Position numbers and translations under genes: made by a program. Below are positions 37,034 through 46,039 of a stretch of 64,000 bases of DNA, in pieces (the stretch's first letter is position 1; every line of letters begins with the position of its first letter). The notes beneath the pieces are model-generated. The model was not told where the DNA came from. It searched no databases and saw nothing but the letters and a program-made list of their open reading frames with translations. This DNA comes from Bradyrhizobium sp. Gha (lineage in GTDB: Bacteria > Pseudomonadota > Alphaproteobacteria > Rhizobiales > Xanthobacteraceae). Where the stretch lies: contig NZ_FOQM01000009.1 in the NCBI RefSeq assembly GCF_900113735.1, forward strand, positions 1-64,000, read 5' to 3'.

Positions 37034-37951
37034 TCAGCGGTCAGGCACGAACACGGTGCCAAGCGCGGCCGGGGCGGTCGAGCCGCCGGTGCGCGCACGG
37101 GAGAGCAGGACCAGCACGATGACGGTCGCGAGGTACGGCAGCGCCGACATGAATTGCGAGGGAATGCCGACGCCAAAACCTTGCGCATGCAGTTGCAGGA
37201 TCGTCACCGCGCCGAACAGATAGGCGCCGACCACGAGGCGACCCGGCCGCCAGGACGCGAACACGACCAGAGCCAGCGCAATCCAGCCGCGGCCGGCGGT
37301 CATGCCCGGAATGAAGAACGGTGTGTAGGCGAGCGGCAGATAAGCGCCCGCCAGCCCGGCGCAGGCGCCGCCGAACATGACGGCGAAGGTGCGAATGCGC
37401 AGCACGGGATAGCCGAGCGCATGTGCGGAGACGTGGTTGTCGCCGCAGGCGCGAAGGATCAATCCCGCGCGTGTTCGATACAGGAACCACCAGGCCCCGA
37501 TGATGAGCGCGATGGAAAAATAGACGAAGCCGTCTTCGCCGAACAGCACATGGCCGATCAGCGGAATCTCGGTAAGGCCGGGAATGGTGAGATGCGCCGC
37601 CGGCGAGATGCGTTCGCCGACGAAGCCGGCGCCAATCAGTCCGGACAGGCCGACGCCGAAGATCGTGAGTGCGAGGCCGGTTGCGACTTGGTTGACGGCA
37701 AGCCCGAGCGCCATCAGCGCGAAGATCAGCGACATCAGTATTCCGGCGACGATGCCGAACAGTGCGCCGATGAAAATTGATCCGGTGAGCCACGCGCCAC
37801 CAAAGCCGCAGGCGGCGCCGACGATCATCATGCCCTCGACGCCGAGGTTGAGCACGCCGGAGCGCTCGGTCACGAGCTCGCCGGTTGCCGCGATCAGGAG
37901 CGGCGTCGATGCGGCGAGCACCGACAGGATGATGGCTTCAACCAGCTCCAC
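37034..37951 (-). CDS. ABC transporter permease, nucleoside-type system A (second permease)
   Basis: The 305-residue membrane protein has about eight to ten hydrophobic segments and the branched-chain/BMP-type permease motifs LTERSGVLNLGVEGMM-like (VTERSGVLNLGVEGMMIVGA) and AGLAGAYLPLAYTP. It forms the channel with the other permease. GTG 37951 follows AGGTGG and overlaps the end of the first permease by 14 nt. The length fits the YufQ/NupQ family. Confidence 0.93.
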   Translation of the reverse strand: MELVEAIILSVLAASTPLLIAATGELVTERSGVLNLGVEGMMIVGAACGFGGAWLTGSIFIGALFGIVAGILMSLIFALMALGLAVNQVATGLALTIFGVGLSGLIGAGFVGERISPAAHLTIPGLTEIPLIGHVLFGEDGFVYFSIALIIGAWWFLYRTRAGLILRACGDNHVSAHALGYPVLRIRTFAVMFGGACAGLAGAYLPLAYTPFFIPGMTAGRGWIALALVVFASWRPGRLVVGAYLFGAVTILQLHAQGFGVGIPSQFMSALPYLATVIVLVLLSRARTGGSTAPAALGTVFVPDR

Positions 37952-39029
37952 GGGCCACCTGACGGTTCGGGAAGACGAGCTTGAAGCGGTAGAGGATGAG
38001 GGAATCGCAGGCGAGCACGTAGAACAGCAAAATGCCCTGGAATACCTTGGTGACATCCAACGGAATCTTCATTGCGATCTGCGCCTGCTCACCGCCGATA
38101 AAGGTCAGTGCGAGAAAAAGGCCTGCAATTAATATTCCAACCGGATTCAACCGGCCGAGGAAGGCGACGATGATCGCGGTGAAACCGTAGCCCGGCGAGA
38201 TGCCGGGCTGGAGATGTCCGACCGGGCCCGCGACCTCGATGATGCCGGCGAGGCCGGCCAGCGCGCCCGACACCGCGAAGGTCAGGATGATCAGTTGATT
38301 GGCGTTGAAGCCGCCGAACCGCGCCGCGCGCGGGGCGGCGCCCACCACGCGTATCTCGAAACCCTTGATCGTGCGCCCGAGCAGGATGGCGGCCGCGGCG
38401 ACGACCAGCAGCGCGATGATCGAGCCGAGGTGCAGTCGGCCCCCCTCGATCAGCACCGGCACCGTTGCGACCGGATCGAAATCGGCCGTGGTCGGGAAGT
38501 TGAAGCCGTTCGGGTCGCGCCAGGGACCGCGGACGAGATAGTCCAGCAGAAGGTCGGCGACATAGACCAGCATCAGGCTGGTCAGGATCTCGCTGGCGCC
38601 GAACTTCACCTTGCAGATCGCCGGGATCAGCGCATAGAGCGCGCCGGCGGCAGCCGCGAGCACGAGCATCACCGGGAGAACCCAGGCGCCGGCGTCGGTG
38701 CCTTGAGTCTTCACCGCAATCCAGCTTCCGGCAACCGCTCCGATCAGGAATTGGCCTTCCGCGCCGATGTTCCAGGCGTTCGCGAGATAGCAGAGTGACA
38801 GTCCGATCGCGATCATCACCAGCGGCGTCGCTTTCACCGCGATCTCCTGGAGCGAATAGCCGTCGGTCAGGGGCGCGACGAAATAGGCCTGCAAGGCCAG
38901 TAGCGGATTCTTGCCGAGGATCGCGAACAGGATGGTCATGGTCACGATCGTCAGGCCGATCGCTATCAACGGCGAGACCAGCGCGATCGTGTTGGAGCGC
39001 TCAGTGCGCTTCTCAAGCACCAACTGCAT
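37938..39029 (-). CDS. ABC transporter permease, nucleoside-type system A (first permease)
   Basis: The 363-residue membrane protein of the YufP/NupP type has an N-terminal cytoplasmic leader (MQLVLEKRTERSN), about nine membrane segments, and the conserved LANAWNIGAEGQFLIGAVAG and GYGFTAIIVAFLGRLNPVGI. ATG 39029 lies inside the 3' end of the ATPase gene (17-nt overlap), showing tight coupling. Its 3' end overlaps the next permease. Confidence 0.93.
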   Translation of the reverse strand: MQLVLEKRTERSNTIALVSPLIAIGLTIVTMTILFAILGKNPLLALQAYFVAPLTDGYSLQEIAVKATPLVMIAIGLSLCYLANAWNIGAEGQFLIGAVAGSWIAVKTQGTDAGAWVLPVMLVLAAAAGALYALIPAICKVKFGASEILTSLMLVYVADLLLDYLVRGPWRDPNGFNFPTTADFDPVATVPVLIEGGRLHLGSIIALLVVAAAAILLGRTIKGFEIRVVGAAPRAARFGGFNANQLIILTFAVSGALAGLAGIIEVAGPVGHLQPGISPGYGFTAIIVAFLGRLNPVGILIAGLFLALTFIGGEQAQIAMKIPLDVTKVFQGILLFYVLACDSLILYRFKLVFPNRQVARGAG

Positions 39030-40602
39030 GCGCGGCCTCCCTCGGCTCGAGGCTGCTGCCGCCCATGAGCAGGCCGAGCTTCTCGCGCGTCGCTTCGCTT
39101 GCCGCGAGCGGAGCCGATAGCCGGCCATGGAACATCACGGCGATGCGGTCGGCGATCTCGGCGAGCTCGTCGAGATCCTGGCTGGTCACGAGCACCGCCG
39201 CGCCTGCGCTCGCGAGATCAAGCAGTGCCTGGCGGATGACGGCGGCAGCACCGGCATCGACGCCCCAGGTGGGCTGGCTGACCACCAGCACGGCCGGACT
39301 GCGCAGGATCTCGCGGCCGACGATGAATTTTTGCAGATTACCGCCGGAGAGGGATGCCGCTTCCGGATCGCGCTTGGCCTTGCGAACGTCGAACGTCTCG
39401 GTCGCCTTGTCCACGGTCTGCAGCGTCGCTGCCGTGTCGATGAAGCCGTGATGGACCATGCCGCTGGCGGCGTGGCCGGTGAGCAGCGCGTTCTCGGACA
39501 GCTTCATGCGGGGCGCGGTGCCGTGGCCGAGCCGCTCTTCGGGTACGAAGGCGGCACCGAGCTTGCGGCGCTTGGTGATCGAGAGATGGCCGGCGGCGAT
39601 GCCTTCGATCACCACCGTACCGGGATCGTTCGACAGCCGCTCGCCGGACAGTGCTGCGAACAATTCATCCTGGCCGTTACCGGCGACGCCGGCGATGCCG
39701 AGGATCTCGCCGCCCTTCAGCTCGAACGAGATATGCTCGAGCCGAATCCCGTGTGGCTCGTCGGGCGGGAGCGATAGATCGTTGACGACCAGCCGCGGGA
39801 TCGTGGTCTGACGGCCGGCGGCTGCCTTCACTTCCCTGATCTCGCCGCCGACCATCATGCGTGCGAGCGAGGCGGCGGTCTCGCGCCTGGGATTGCAGGT
39901 CTGGATCTTCCTGCCGCCACGCAGGATTGTCGCGGTGTCGCAGAGCCGCTTCACCTCTTCGAGCTTGTGGCTGATGTAGAGGATGGCGCGGCCTTCGGCC
40001 TTGAGGCGCTCCAGCACGACGAAGAGCTGGTCGGCCTCCTGCGGCGTCAGTACCGCGGTCGGCTCGTCCAGGATCAGGAATTTCGGGTCCTGCATCAGCG
40101 CCCGGACGATCTCGATCCGCTGGCGCTCGCCGACCGACAGTTGCCAGACCTCGCGCTTGGGATCGAGCGGCAGGCCGTAGGTCTTCGACACCTGCTCGAG
40201 CCGCGCCGACATGTCCCTGAAGGATTCCCTGCCGTCGAGGCCGAGCGCAACGTTCTCGGCGACGGTGAGATTGTCGAACAGCGAGAAATGCTGGAACACC
40301 ATTCCGATGCCGCGGCTGCGTGCCTCCGAGGGGCCGGACAGCACGATTCGTTCGCCCCGCCAGCGGATCTCCCCGGCAGAGGGCTGGATCAGTCCATAGA
40401 TCGCCTTCACCAACGTCGACTTGCCGGCACCGTTCTCGCCAAGCAGCGCATGGATTTCGTTCGGCCAGACGTCGATGTCGATCGAATCGTTGGCGAGGAA
40501 GTCCCCATAGCGCTTGGTGAGCCCGACCGTCGTGAGCAACGGGGACTCGCCGGAATGCGGGCCGTTAGGCGTCGGATCTAACATTCGCTGATACGCTGGC
40601 AT
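39013..40602 (-). CDS. ABC transporter ATP-binding protein with two nucleotide-binding domains, system A
   Basis: The 529-residue cytoplasmic protein comprises two fused ATPase domains, as in nucleoside and ribose importers. The first is canonical: Walker [10 protein letters not shown], signature LSVGERQRIEI, Walker B LILDEPT. The second is degenerate: GVAGNGQDE lacks the Walker A Lys, signature LSGGNLQK is kept, and VVSQPT replaces the Walker B Asp. This asymmetry is normal for the family. It is first in the operon; ATG 40602 or 40584 may be used. Confidence 0.93.
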   Translation of the reverse strand: MPAYQRMLDPTPNGPHSGESPLLTTVGLTKRYGDFLANDSIDIDVWPNEIHALLGENGAGKSTLVKAIYGLIQPSAGEIRWRGERIVLSGPSEARSRGIGMVFQHFSLFDNLTVAENVALGLDGRESFRDMSARLEQVSKTYGLPLDPKREVWQLSVGERQRIEIVRALMQDPKFLILDEPTAVLTPQEADQLFVVLERLKAEGRAILYISHKLEEVKRLCDTATILRGGRKIQTCNPRRETAASLARMMVGGEIREVKAAAGRQTTIPRLVVNDLSLPPDEPHGIRLEHISFELKGGEILGIAGVAGNGQDELFAALSGERLSNDPGTVVIEGIAAGHLSITKRRKLGAAFVPEERLGHGTAPRMKLSENALLTGHAASGMVHHGFIDTAATLQTVDKATETFDVRKAKRDPEAASLSGGNLQKFIVGREILRSPAVLVVSQPTWGVDAGAAAVIRQALLDLASAGAAVLVTSQDLDELAEIADRIAVMFHGRLSAPLAASEATREKLGLLMGGSSLEPREAAHAVGA

Positions 40603-41147
40603 GGGACGAATTGCCTCAATACTGGGCTAGTTTAAGCCTCCGCGTAAGGTGTGAAAAAGCGTCATCCGTTGCTTAACGCTTCGGCACGGGCTGGTAGCCG
40701 TGAGTCGCGGCGCGCCGCGGGGCCGTGATCGTCTCCAGGGAGGAGTTGGGGAGCGGTCGCGACCCACTCTGCAAGCGATGTCTGTTGCAAATTTGTGACG
40801 GTTCGAACCAAATCGGAACCGGCGGTGCAGCCTTGCCGTGAAGTTGAGCAAAGCGGTACCTGCAGGCGTATGCAATGCGGAATCGCCCGCAATCGTTGCC
40901 GGGCCTGCCCGTTGTCCGAGATAAAACGCAAACGAAATCAACCGGGAATGTCCGGCATTGCGTCGCCGTTTCCGCGCGACGGTCGAATGCGCAAAAACCC
41001 TCGAATTTCCGCTGTGAATCGTCGGCCGCTGCCGAAACTTGCGGCACGCCTTGGAAAAAGTTGAGGCTTCTCACTCCGGGAATTCGGCGCAAGGGTCGCG
41101 CCCAAGGGACGTTCATTTTTACGTGTCCAAACTTGGGGGTATTCAGG
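40603..41147. other. 545-bp divergent intergenic region
   Basis: No protein-like frame is present. It separates the minus-strand importer A from the plus-strand outer-membrane gene and should carry both promoters. I see no strong operator or promoter; gttgaggcttctcactccgg near 41063 is a weak candidate upstream of the barrel gene. Confidence 0.5.
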
Positions 41148-42254
41148 ATGTCGTTTCGTTTCAAGGCAGTGGCAGCAACGGTGCTGTCACTTGCTACGCT
41201 GGCCAACGGTGGCTGGGCTCTCGCGGCGGATTTGCCGGTCAAGGCCGCCAAGAAAGCGCCTGACCTTCCGTTCTTCCTGGTGATCGACGACCGCGTGTCG
41301 TTCTCCTGGATGCCGAAGGGCACCGACCCCGGCATGTGGAGCACCCGCCCGGATGGCAGCATCAACGGCACCACCGCAAAACAGGTCTATTCCTTCACCC
41401 ATTTCGATGCCTGGGCCTACGGCACCAACTTCTTCACGATCTCGATGTTCAAGTCGGGTCATAATGATCCCGCCTCGCCCTGCACCGCACCGGGCGTGAC
41501 GATCACCGGCGCCGCCGCCGACTGCGCTGGCGCGACCGAGATCTACGGCCTGTTCCGCTCGACCTTCGGCTGGAATGAGTTGTTCAACACCAAGACCTTC
41601 GCCGCGGGCCCACTGCACAACATTTCGTTCGAAGTCGGGATGGACGGCAATACCGAGAACAACTTCCTCGCGCCCGCCAAGCGCGACGTCGTCGCCGGTC
41701 TCCAGTTCGCCTTCGACCTTCCGTACAAGGGCTACATCGACGTCGCGCCCTTGGTGTACTGGGAGTTCCTGAATCACAACGCGTTCACGCAATGCGGACT
41801 GTTCGGTGCGGGTGTTGCCGGCGTGACCTGTAATTCGGATGGCAATGTCAGCTATCGTCCGACCTGGGCGGTCGAAATCAACTACTACATGGACCTGGGT
41901 TTCCTGCCGCCGAACATGCAGTTCTGGTCGATCAGCGGGCGCGCCGGCTGGTACGGCCCCAAGGGCGATTCGAACGGTCTTCCCGCGCTCTCGGGCATCG
42001 GCCGGTTCTCAACCGCCTCCAAGACCGAGCTGAACAGCGAGCCGATCCGTCTAACGTTCGACGCGTCGAAGGCTGCCTGGGGTGACAAGTACTCGCACTT
42101 CGTCGACCTCTGGGTCGCCTACCGCTATTGGCAGAACAAGTTCGGCCTCGACCACAACGCCATGGCTGGTGTCTGCACCGTCGCCGCGACCGGCCAGAGC
42201 ACCAACAGCTGCACCGAGTCCACGGTCTATGGCGGCGTCACTGTGAAGTTCTGA
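41148..42254 (+). CDS. outer-membrane beta-barrel protein, possibly a nucleoside channel
   Basis: The 368-residue precursor has a signal peptide (MSFRFKAVAATVLSLATLAN, cleavage near ALA) and then alternating beta strands ending in GGVTVKF with a terminal Phe, as in outer-membrane barrels. Aromatic-rich strands (HFDAWAYGTNFFTISMFKSG; YIDVAPLVYWEFLNHN) recall the Tsx-like nucleoside-channel family, and it lies between two nucleoside-type ABC importers. The Tsx assignment is tentative. Four Cys residues occur in the extracellular-loop-like parts. ATG 41148 is set by the signal peptide. Confidence 0.75.
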   Translation: MSFRFKAVAATVLSLATLANGGWALAADLPVKAAKKAPDLPFFLVIDDRVSFSWMPKGTDPGMWSTRPDGSINGTTAKQVYSFTHFDAWAYGTNFFTISMFKSGHNDPASPCTAPGVTITGAAADCAGATEIYGLFRSTFGWNELFNTKTFAAGPLHNISFEVGMDGNTENNFLAPAKRDVVAGLQFAFDLPYKGYIDVAPLVYWEFLNHNAFTQCGLFGAGVAGVTCNSDGNVSYRPTWAVEINYYMDLGFLPPNMQFWSISGRAGWYGPKGDSNGLPALSGIGRFSTASKTELNSEPIRLTFDASKAAWGDKYSHFVDLWVAYRYWQNKFGLDHNAMAGVCTVAATGQSTNSCTESTVYGGVTVKF

Positions 42255-42400
42255 TCGCCCGAGGTCTCAAGGCTCGAATGGCGTCGCGCAGGGATGTGCG
42301 GCGTCATTCGTGTTCGGGAGAGCCGCGGCCGGGTGGGGCGTGCCCACCACTTTTACTCTACACGAGACGGTGTGGCCGGTACTAGACCGCCTTTGCCCGT

Positions 42401-42439
42401 AGCCCGTAGGATGGGTTGAGCCCTTGCGAAACCCATCGC
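42401..42439 (+). repeat. REP repeat, left copy
   Basis: The repeat reads agcccgtaggatgggttgag and then cccttgcgaaacccatcgc. It contains the short imperfect palindrome gatgggtt-n11-aacccatc, which folds into a hairpin. It lies downstream of the RAYT gene end. Confidence 0.9.
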
Positions 42440-42458
42440 TACTCTATCTCCGCTCTCC

Positions 42459-42980
42459 TTAGTCGCGGTCATCATCCGACAAATCGCCCGCCGAATCGGC
42501 CGGATAATTGCCCAGCTCCACGTGACGATGAAACGACGACGCGGCCCAGTCGCGCACCCGGTCGACGAGCCCATGCTTGACGGGGTTGATGTGAACGTAG
42601 TCGACGTGCCGCACGAAATCGTTTTCGTCGCGAATGGTGTGCTCCCAATATCTGCGTTGCCAGACGCCGCGTTCACCCTTGGCCGAGCGGCTTTGGGATA
42701 TCCGTTCGTTCGACGGCAGGCGGCGTGAGAAAGCGGACTTGATCAACTGCCAGCGCGTCGCGAAATCGGCGTCACCTTCGGGCAACGTCCACACGGTGTG
42801 AAGGTGATCGGGCAACACCACGATGGCCTCGATCGTGAATGGATGACGCCGGTGCGTCTCCCGAAACGCCGCACGCAGCAACTCGACATGTTCCGTCAGC
42901 AACGATAGCTTTCGCTCCGCCAGATTGACGGTGAAGAAAAAGCATCCACCCTGAACGAAGTTACGACGGTACGCGGTCAT
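42459..42980 (-). CDS. REP-associated tyrosine transposase (RAYT, Y1 family)
   Basis: The 173-residue Y1-type nuclease related to IS200/IS605 TnpA shows the N-terminal YRRNFVQGGCFFFTVNL, the metal-binding HUH motif variant VLPDHLHTVWTLP, and RRYWEHTIRDENDFVRHVDY-VHINPVKHG, which carries the catalytic Tyr (YVHINPVKHGL). The product would nick single-stranded REP DNA. The C-terminus ends in an acidic tail (DLSDDDRD). The gene is intact, starts 25 bp inside the right REP and ends 20 bp inside the left REP. Confidence 0.93.
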   Translation of the reverse strand: MTAYRRNFVQGGCFFFTVNLAERKLSLLTEHVELLRAAFRETHRRHPFTIEAIVVLPDHLHTVWTLPEGDADFATRWQLIKSAFSRRLPSNERISQSRSAKGERGVWQRRYWEHTIRDENDFVRHVDYVHINPVKHGLVDRVRDWAASSFHRHVELGNYPADSAGDLSDDDRD

Positions 42981-43005
42981 GGCGCGACGTTACCACGAAA
43001 CAAGT

Positions 43006-43044
43006 GCGATGGGTTTCGCAAGGGCTCAACCCATCCTACGGGCT
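43006..43044 (-). repeat. REP repeat, right copy
   Basis: This is the exact reverse complement of the left copy at 42401-42439, so the transposase gene lies between perfect 39-nt inverted repeats. It lies 25 bp upstream of the transposase start codon. Confidence 0.9.
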
Positions 43045-43184
43045 GGACTGCACCCGTTGAGTGAGACACAATCATTTCAGTGACTGCCGCTCGATTGGCC
43101 GTTGCCCGCCTGGAGATTGGCTTTCTGCAGCAGGGCTCCACGCATCGCCTTCGGCGACCGGCTAGCCGCGTTTTCAAATGTGCA

Positions 43185-43197
43185 ATGATGGCATCAT
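43185..43197. repeat. short palindrome in Bradyrhizobium-type repeat debris
   Basis: The palindrome ATGATG-G-CATCAT is followed by gccactgttttgcccgacg, which I recognise as part of a common Bradyrhizobium intergenic repeat. The surrounding 43045-43323 holds no gene. Confidence 0.45.
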
Positions 43198-43323
43198 GCC
43201 ACTGTTTTGCCCGACGCATCAAGCGCTATTCGAAAAATACGAAAAAATTCCGCAGCGACCTCGTGCCGGCGAGCTGTCGCGCTTCTACTGTGCATGGGGT
43301 TGTTTTCGATTTTTTTGGAGAAC

Positions 43324-43803
43324 CTACTTCGCCCACACGCCGTCGTGCAGCGCTGCGGCCTCGTCTTCGAGCAACGGCCCCACCACCTCGGTCGGCCGCT
43401 GGCCACTTGCAAAGACATCGCGGCAGGGCAGGTCGAGCGTCGGGTTCTCCGGATGATTGCCGGTGATGCCGCGCAGGCGGTGCTCGCTGAGGCCATAGAC
43501 CACGCGGCCGATGCCGGCCCAGTAGATTGCGCCCGAACACATCGCGCAGGGTTCTGCGGAAGAGTACAGCGTCGCCTTCGCCAGGACCTCGCGGCTCAGC
43601 GTGCGGCAGGCTTGGGTTGCCGCGAGGCGCTCGGCATGTGCGGTGCCGTCATGGGCAGGCATGTAGCCGTTCTCGGCTTCGATCAGCACCTTTCCGTCGG
43701 CATCGACGACGATGCAGCCGAATGGATGATTGCCGTGGGTGAAGGAGCGGCGGGCGACGGCGAAGGACAGACGCAGGAAGTATTGGTCGCTCAGGCCGTC
43801 CAT
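43324..43803 (-). CDS. guanine deaminase-like nucleoside/base deaminase
   Basis: The 159-residue zinc deaminase of the cytidine-deaminase superfamily has the catalytic HAE (His56, Glu58) and zinc ligands in EPCAMC (Cys86, Cys89), followed by SGAIYWAGIGRVVYG, which is typical of the guanine deaminase (GuaD) branch rather than tRNA TadA. It would convert guanine to xanthine for the molybdenum hydroxylase. ATG 43803 has GCGGAGG just upstream. It follows the system B ATPase gene after 13 bp and is the last gene of that operon. Confidence 0.88.
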   Translation of the reverse strand: MDGLSDQYFLRLSFAVARRSFTHGNHPFGCIVVDADGKVLIEAENGYMPAHDGTAHAERLAATQACRTLSREVLAKATLYSSAEPCAMCSGAIYWAGIGRVVYGLSEHRLRGITGNHPENPTLDLPCRDVFASGQRPTEVVGPLLEDEAAALHDGVWAK

Positions 43804-43816
43804 GGCGCCTCCGCGG

Positions 43817-45349
43817 TCAGTGTCCCGCCATGTGCCGCCCGATCTCGGTGAGATCGGCTTCGCTGGTGCGGGCTTCATACACGAATTCACCGTGGAACAT
43901 CACCACCAGTCGATCAGACAGCTCAAGCAATTCGTCGAGATCCTCGCTCACGAGCAAGACTGCGGCGCCGCGGTTGCGTGCGGCCATGATTTCAGCGTGG
44001 ATCTGCGCCACGGCCGCGAAGTCGAGGCCGAAGCAGGGATTGGCCGCGATCAGGACCTCGACGTCACCAGCGAGTTCGCGTGCGAGCACGGCGCGCTGGA
44101 CGTTGCCGCCCGAAAGTGCCGAGATTGGCGTGTCCGGCGTGCGGGTCTTGATCTTGTACTGGCCGATCTTCTTCCTGGCATCGTCGCGAAAGGCGCCACG
44201 GTTGAGCCACCAGCCGCCGCTGGCAAACGGCGCGCGGTCGAACTCGCGGAAGGCGATGTTGTCGGCAACGCTCATGCCGCCGACGCAGGCGTTCTTCAGC
44301 GGCTCCTCGGGCAGCACCGACATCCTGTGGCGCCGCATCTCCTCGCGGCTGGCGTGATAGGGATCGCCGGCGACGCGGATTTCGCCGCACTCCGCCTCGC
44401 GCTGGCCGGCCAGGACCTCGACGAGCTGGCGCTGGCCGTTGCCGGAGACGCCGGCGATGCCGACGATCTCACCGGCGCGCACGGTCAGGGAGACGTCATG
44501 GACAGCGATGCCGCCGGCGTCGTCGAGCGCGCGGACTTTCGCTAGTTCGAGCCGGGCCTGACCGGCTTCTCCGGTCCGTGGCGGTTGCACCGTCAGCTCC
44601 TCGGCGCCAATCATGGTGCGCGCCATCGCGTCCGGCGTCAACTCGGCGACCTTGCCGGCGCCGGCGAGCTTGCCGCGGCGCAGGATCGTCACCTCGTCGG
44701 CGAAGGCCATGACCTCGCGAAACTTGTGGGTGATCATCAGGATGGTCAGCTCGCCCTTCACGACCATGACGCGAAGCATGCCGAGCACCTCGTCCGCTTC
44801 TGCCGGCGTCAGCACCGAGGTGGGCTCGTCCAGGATCAGGAAACGGCGCTTCAGATAGAGCTGCTTGAGGATCTCGCATTTCTGCCGTTCACCGGCGGAG
44901 ATATCGGATACTTTGGCGGAGAGCGGCACCTTGAACGGCATCCGCGCCAGGAAGGCCTCAAGCTCCTTCATCTCCTTCGGCCAGTTCACCACGGCCGGCA
45001 CGTCGTCGCGGGCCAGCACGAGGTTTTCGGCAACGGTCATGGCCGGCACCAGCGTGAAATGCTGGTAGACCATGCCGAGGCCGAGCGCGTGGGCGTCCTT
45101 CGGATTGGCGATGGCCTGCTCGCGGCCGCCGACGAGAATGTCGCCCTTGGTCGCGTGATAGTAGCCCATGATGCATTTAACCAGCGTCGATTTGCCGGCC
45201 CCGTTCTCGCCGAGGAGCGCGTGGAACGACCCTGGTCGTACCTTCAGCTCGACATTGTCGAGCGCCAGGAAGTCACCGAAGCGCATGGTCATGGCGATGG
45301 CGTCGACACCGAAGGCGCCCGAGGGCGGAGGCTGCTCGCCGATGATCAA
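43817..45349 (-). CDS. ABC transporter ATP-binding protein with two nucleotide-binding domains, system B
   Basis: The 510-residue fused ATPase of the nucleoside-importer family has a canonical first domain (Walker [10 protein letters not shown], signature [11 protein letters not shown], Walker B LILDEPT) and a degenerate second ([28 protein letters not shown]). The start is inferred as TTG 45349: it overlaps the stop of the amidohydrolase gene (TTGA, 45346-45349), has GGGGCG 6 nt upstream, and the domain begins shortly after. It is a paralog of the system A ATPase with clearly different sequence. Confidence 0.92.
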   Translation of the reverse strand: MIIGEQPPPSGAFGVDAIAMTMRFGDFLALDNVELKVRPGSFHALLGENGAGKSTLVKCIMGYYHATKGDILVGGREQAIANPKDAHALGLGMVYQHFTLVPAMTVAENLVLARDDVPAVVNWPKEMKELEAFLARMPFKVPLSAKVSDISAGERQKCEILKQLYLKRRFLILDEPTSVLTPAEADEVLGMLRVMVVKGELTILMITHKFREVMAFADEVTILRRGKLAGAGKVAELTPDAMARTMIGAEELTVQPPRTGEAGQARLELAKVRALDDAGGIAVHDVSLTVRAGEIVGIAGVSGNGQRQLVEVLAGQREAECGEIRVAGDPYHASREEMRRHRMSVLPEEPLKNACVGGMSVADNIAFREFDRAPFASGGWWLNRGAFRDDARKKIGQYKIKTRTPDTPISALSGGNVQRAVLARELAGDVEVLIAANPCFGLDFAAVAQIHAEIMAARNRGAAVLLVSEDLDELLELSDRLVVMFHGEFVYEARTSEADLTEIGRHMAGH

Positions 45350-46029
45350 GAAATCGCCCCGATGAAAGCGTCCGACGTCGAGACCGCGCCGAACACGCCG
45401 CCCTGCATCTTGATCATCTTGAGTGCGTGATCGTGGTTGCTCTTGTCGGTCGCGCCGCAACAATCGTGCAGCAGCACGCATTCGAAGCCGCGATCGTTGG
45501 CCTCGCGCATGGTGGTGTGGACGCAGACGTCGGTGGTGATGCCTGTGAGAACGATGTTCTCGATGCCCCGCACGCGCAGAATCAATTCGAGATCGGTCGC
45601 GCAGAACGAGCCCTTGCCGGGCTTGTCGATAATGGGCTCGCCCGGCAGCGGCGCGAGCTCCTCGATGATGTCCCAGCCGGGCTCGCCGCGCACCAGGATG
45701 CGCCCGCAGGGGCCGGGATCGCCGATGCCGGCGCCGATTTGGCGGGAGCGCCATCGCTTGTTGGCGGGGAGATCAGAGAGATCCGGGCGATGACCTTCGC
45801 GGGTATGGATGATGTGAAAGCCTTGGGCGCGCATGACCGCGAGCAGCTTCTTGATCGGCTCGATCGGCGCCCGCGTCAGCGAGAGATCATAGCCCATCTT
45901 GTCGACATAGCCGCCGATGCCGCAGAAGTCGGTCTGCATGTCGATGATGATGAGCGCGGTGTTTTGCGGACGGAGATCGCCGTTGTAGGGCCAGGCGTAA
46001 GGCTCGGACTTGATGGTGCGCTCGGGCAT
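45346..46029 (-). CDS. biuH: biuret/ureidoacrylate-type cysteine hydrolase (isochorismatase family)
   Basis: The 227-residue amidohydrolase has the Asp-Lys-Cys triad Asp30 (IIIDMQTDF), Lys137 ([10 protein letters not shown]) and Cys170 ([10 protein letters not shown]). [29 protein letters not shown] and [11 protein letters not shown] closely follow what I remember of Rhizobium biuret hydrolase (biuret to allophanate and ammonia). Ureidoacrylate or other ureido amides are alternatives. It sits between the second permease and the ATPase of importer B and overlaps the latter, so its substrate probably enters by that importer or arises from purine ureides. Confidence 0.85.
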   Translation of the reverse strand: MPERTIKSEPYAWPYNGDLRPQNTALIIIDMQTDFCGIGGYVDKMGYDLSLTRAPIEPIKKLLAVMRAQGFHIIHTREGHRPDLSDLPANKRWRSRQIGAGIGDPGPCGRILVRGEPGWDIIEELAPLPGEPIIDKPGKGSFCATDLELILRVRGIENIVLTGITTDVCVHTTMREANDRGFECVLLHDCCGATDKSNHDHALKMIKMQGGVFGAVSTSDAFIGAIS

Positions 46030-46039
46030 GATGGGCTCT

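Larger units (their letters stand above)
42401..43044. mobile_element. RAYT element: transposase between identical inverted REP repeats
   Basis: A single RAYT gene on the minus strand is enclosed by two identical 39-nt repeats in opposite orientation (42401-42439 and 43006-43044). The unit is 644 bp. There is no obvious target duplication outside the repeats, and ordinary IS-type ends are absent. RAYTs are thought to move REP sequences, and this is a complete one-gene, two-REP unit. Confidence 0.8.

Noticed and set aside
35813..37780. 655-residue open frame on the plus strand
   Set aside because: It covers the BMP protein and permease genes in antisense and lacks any motif.
42401..43044. CRISPR-like repeat pair
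   Set aside because: Only two copies in inverted orientation around a transposase gene; this is a REP/RAYT unit, not an array.
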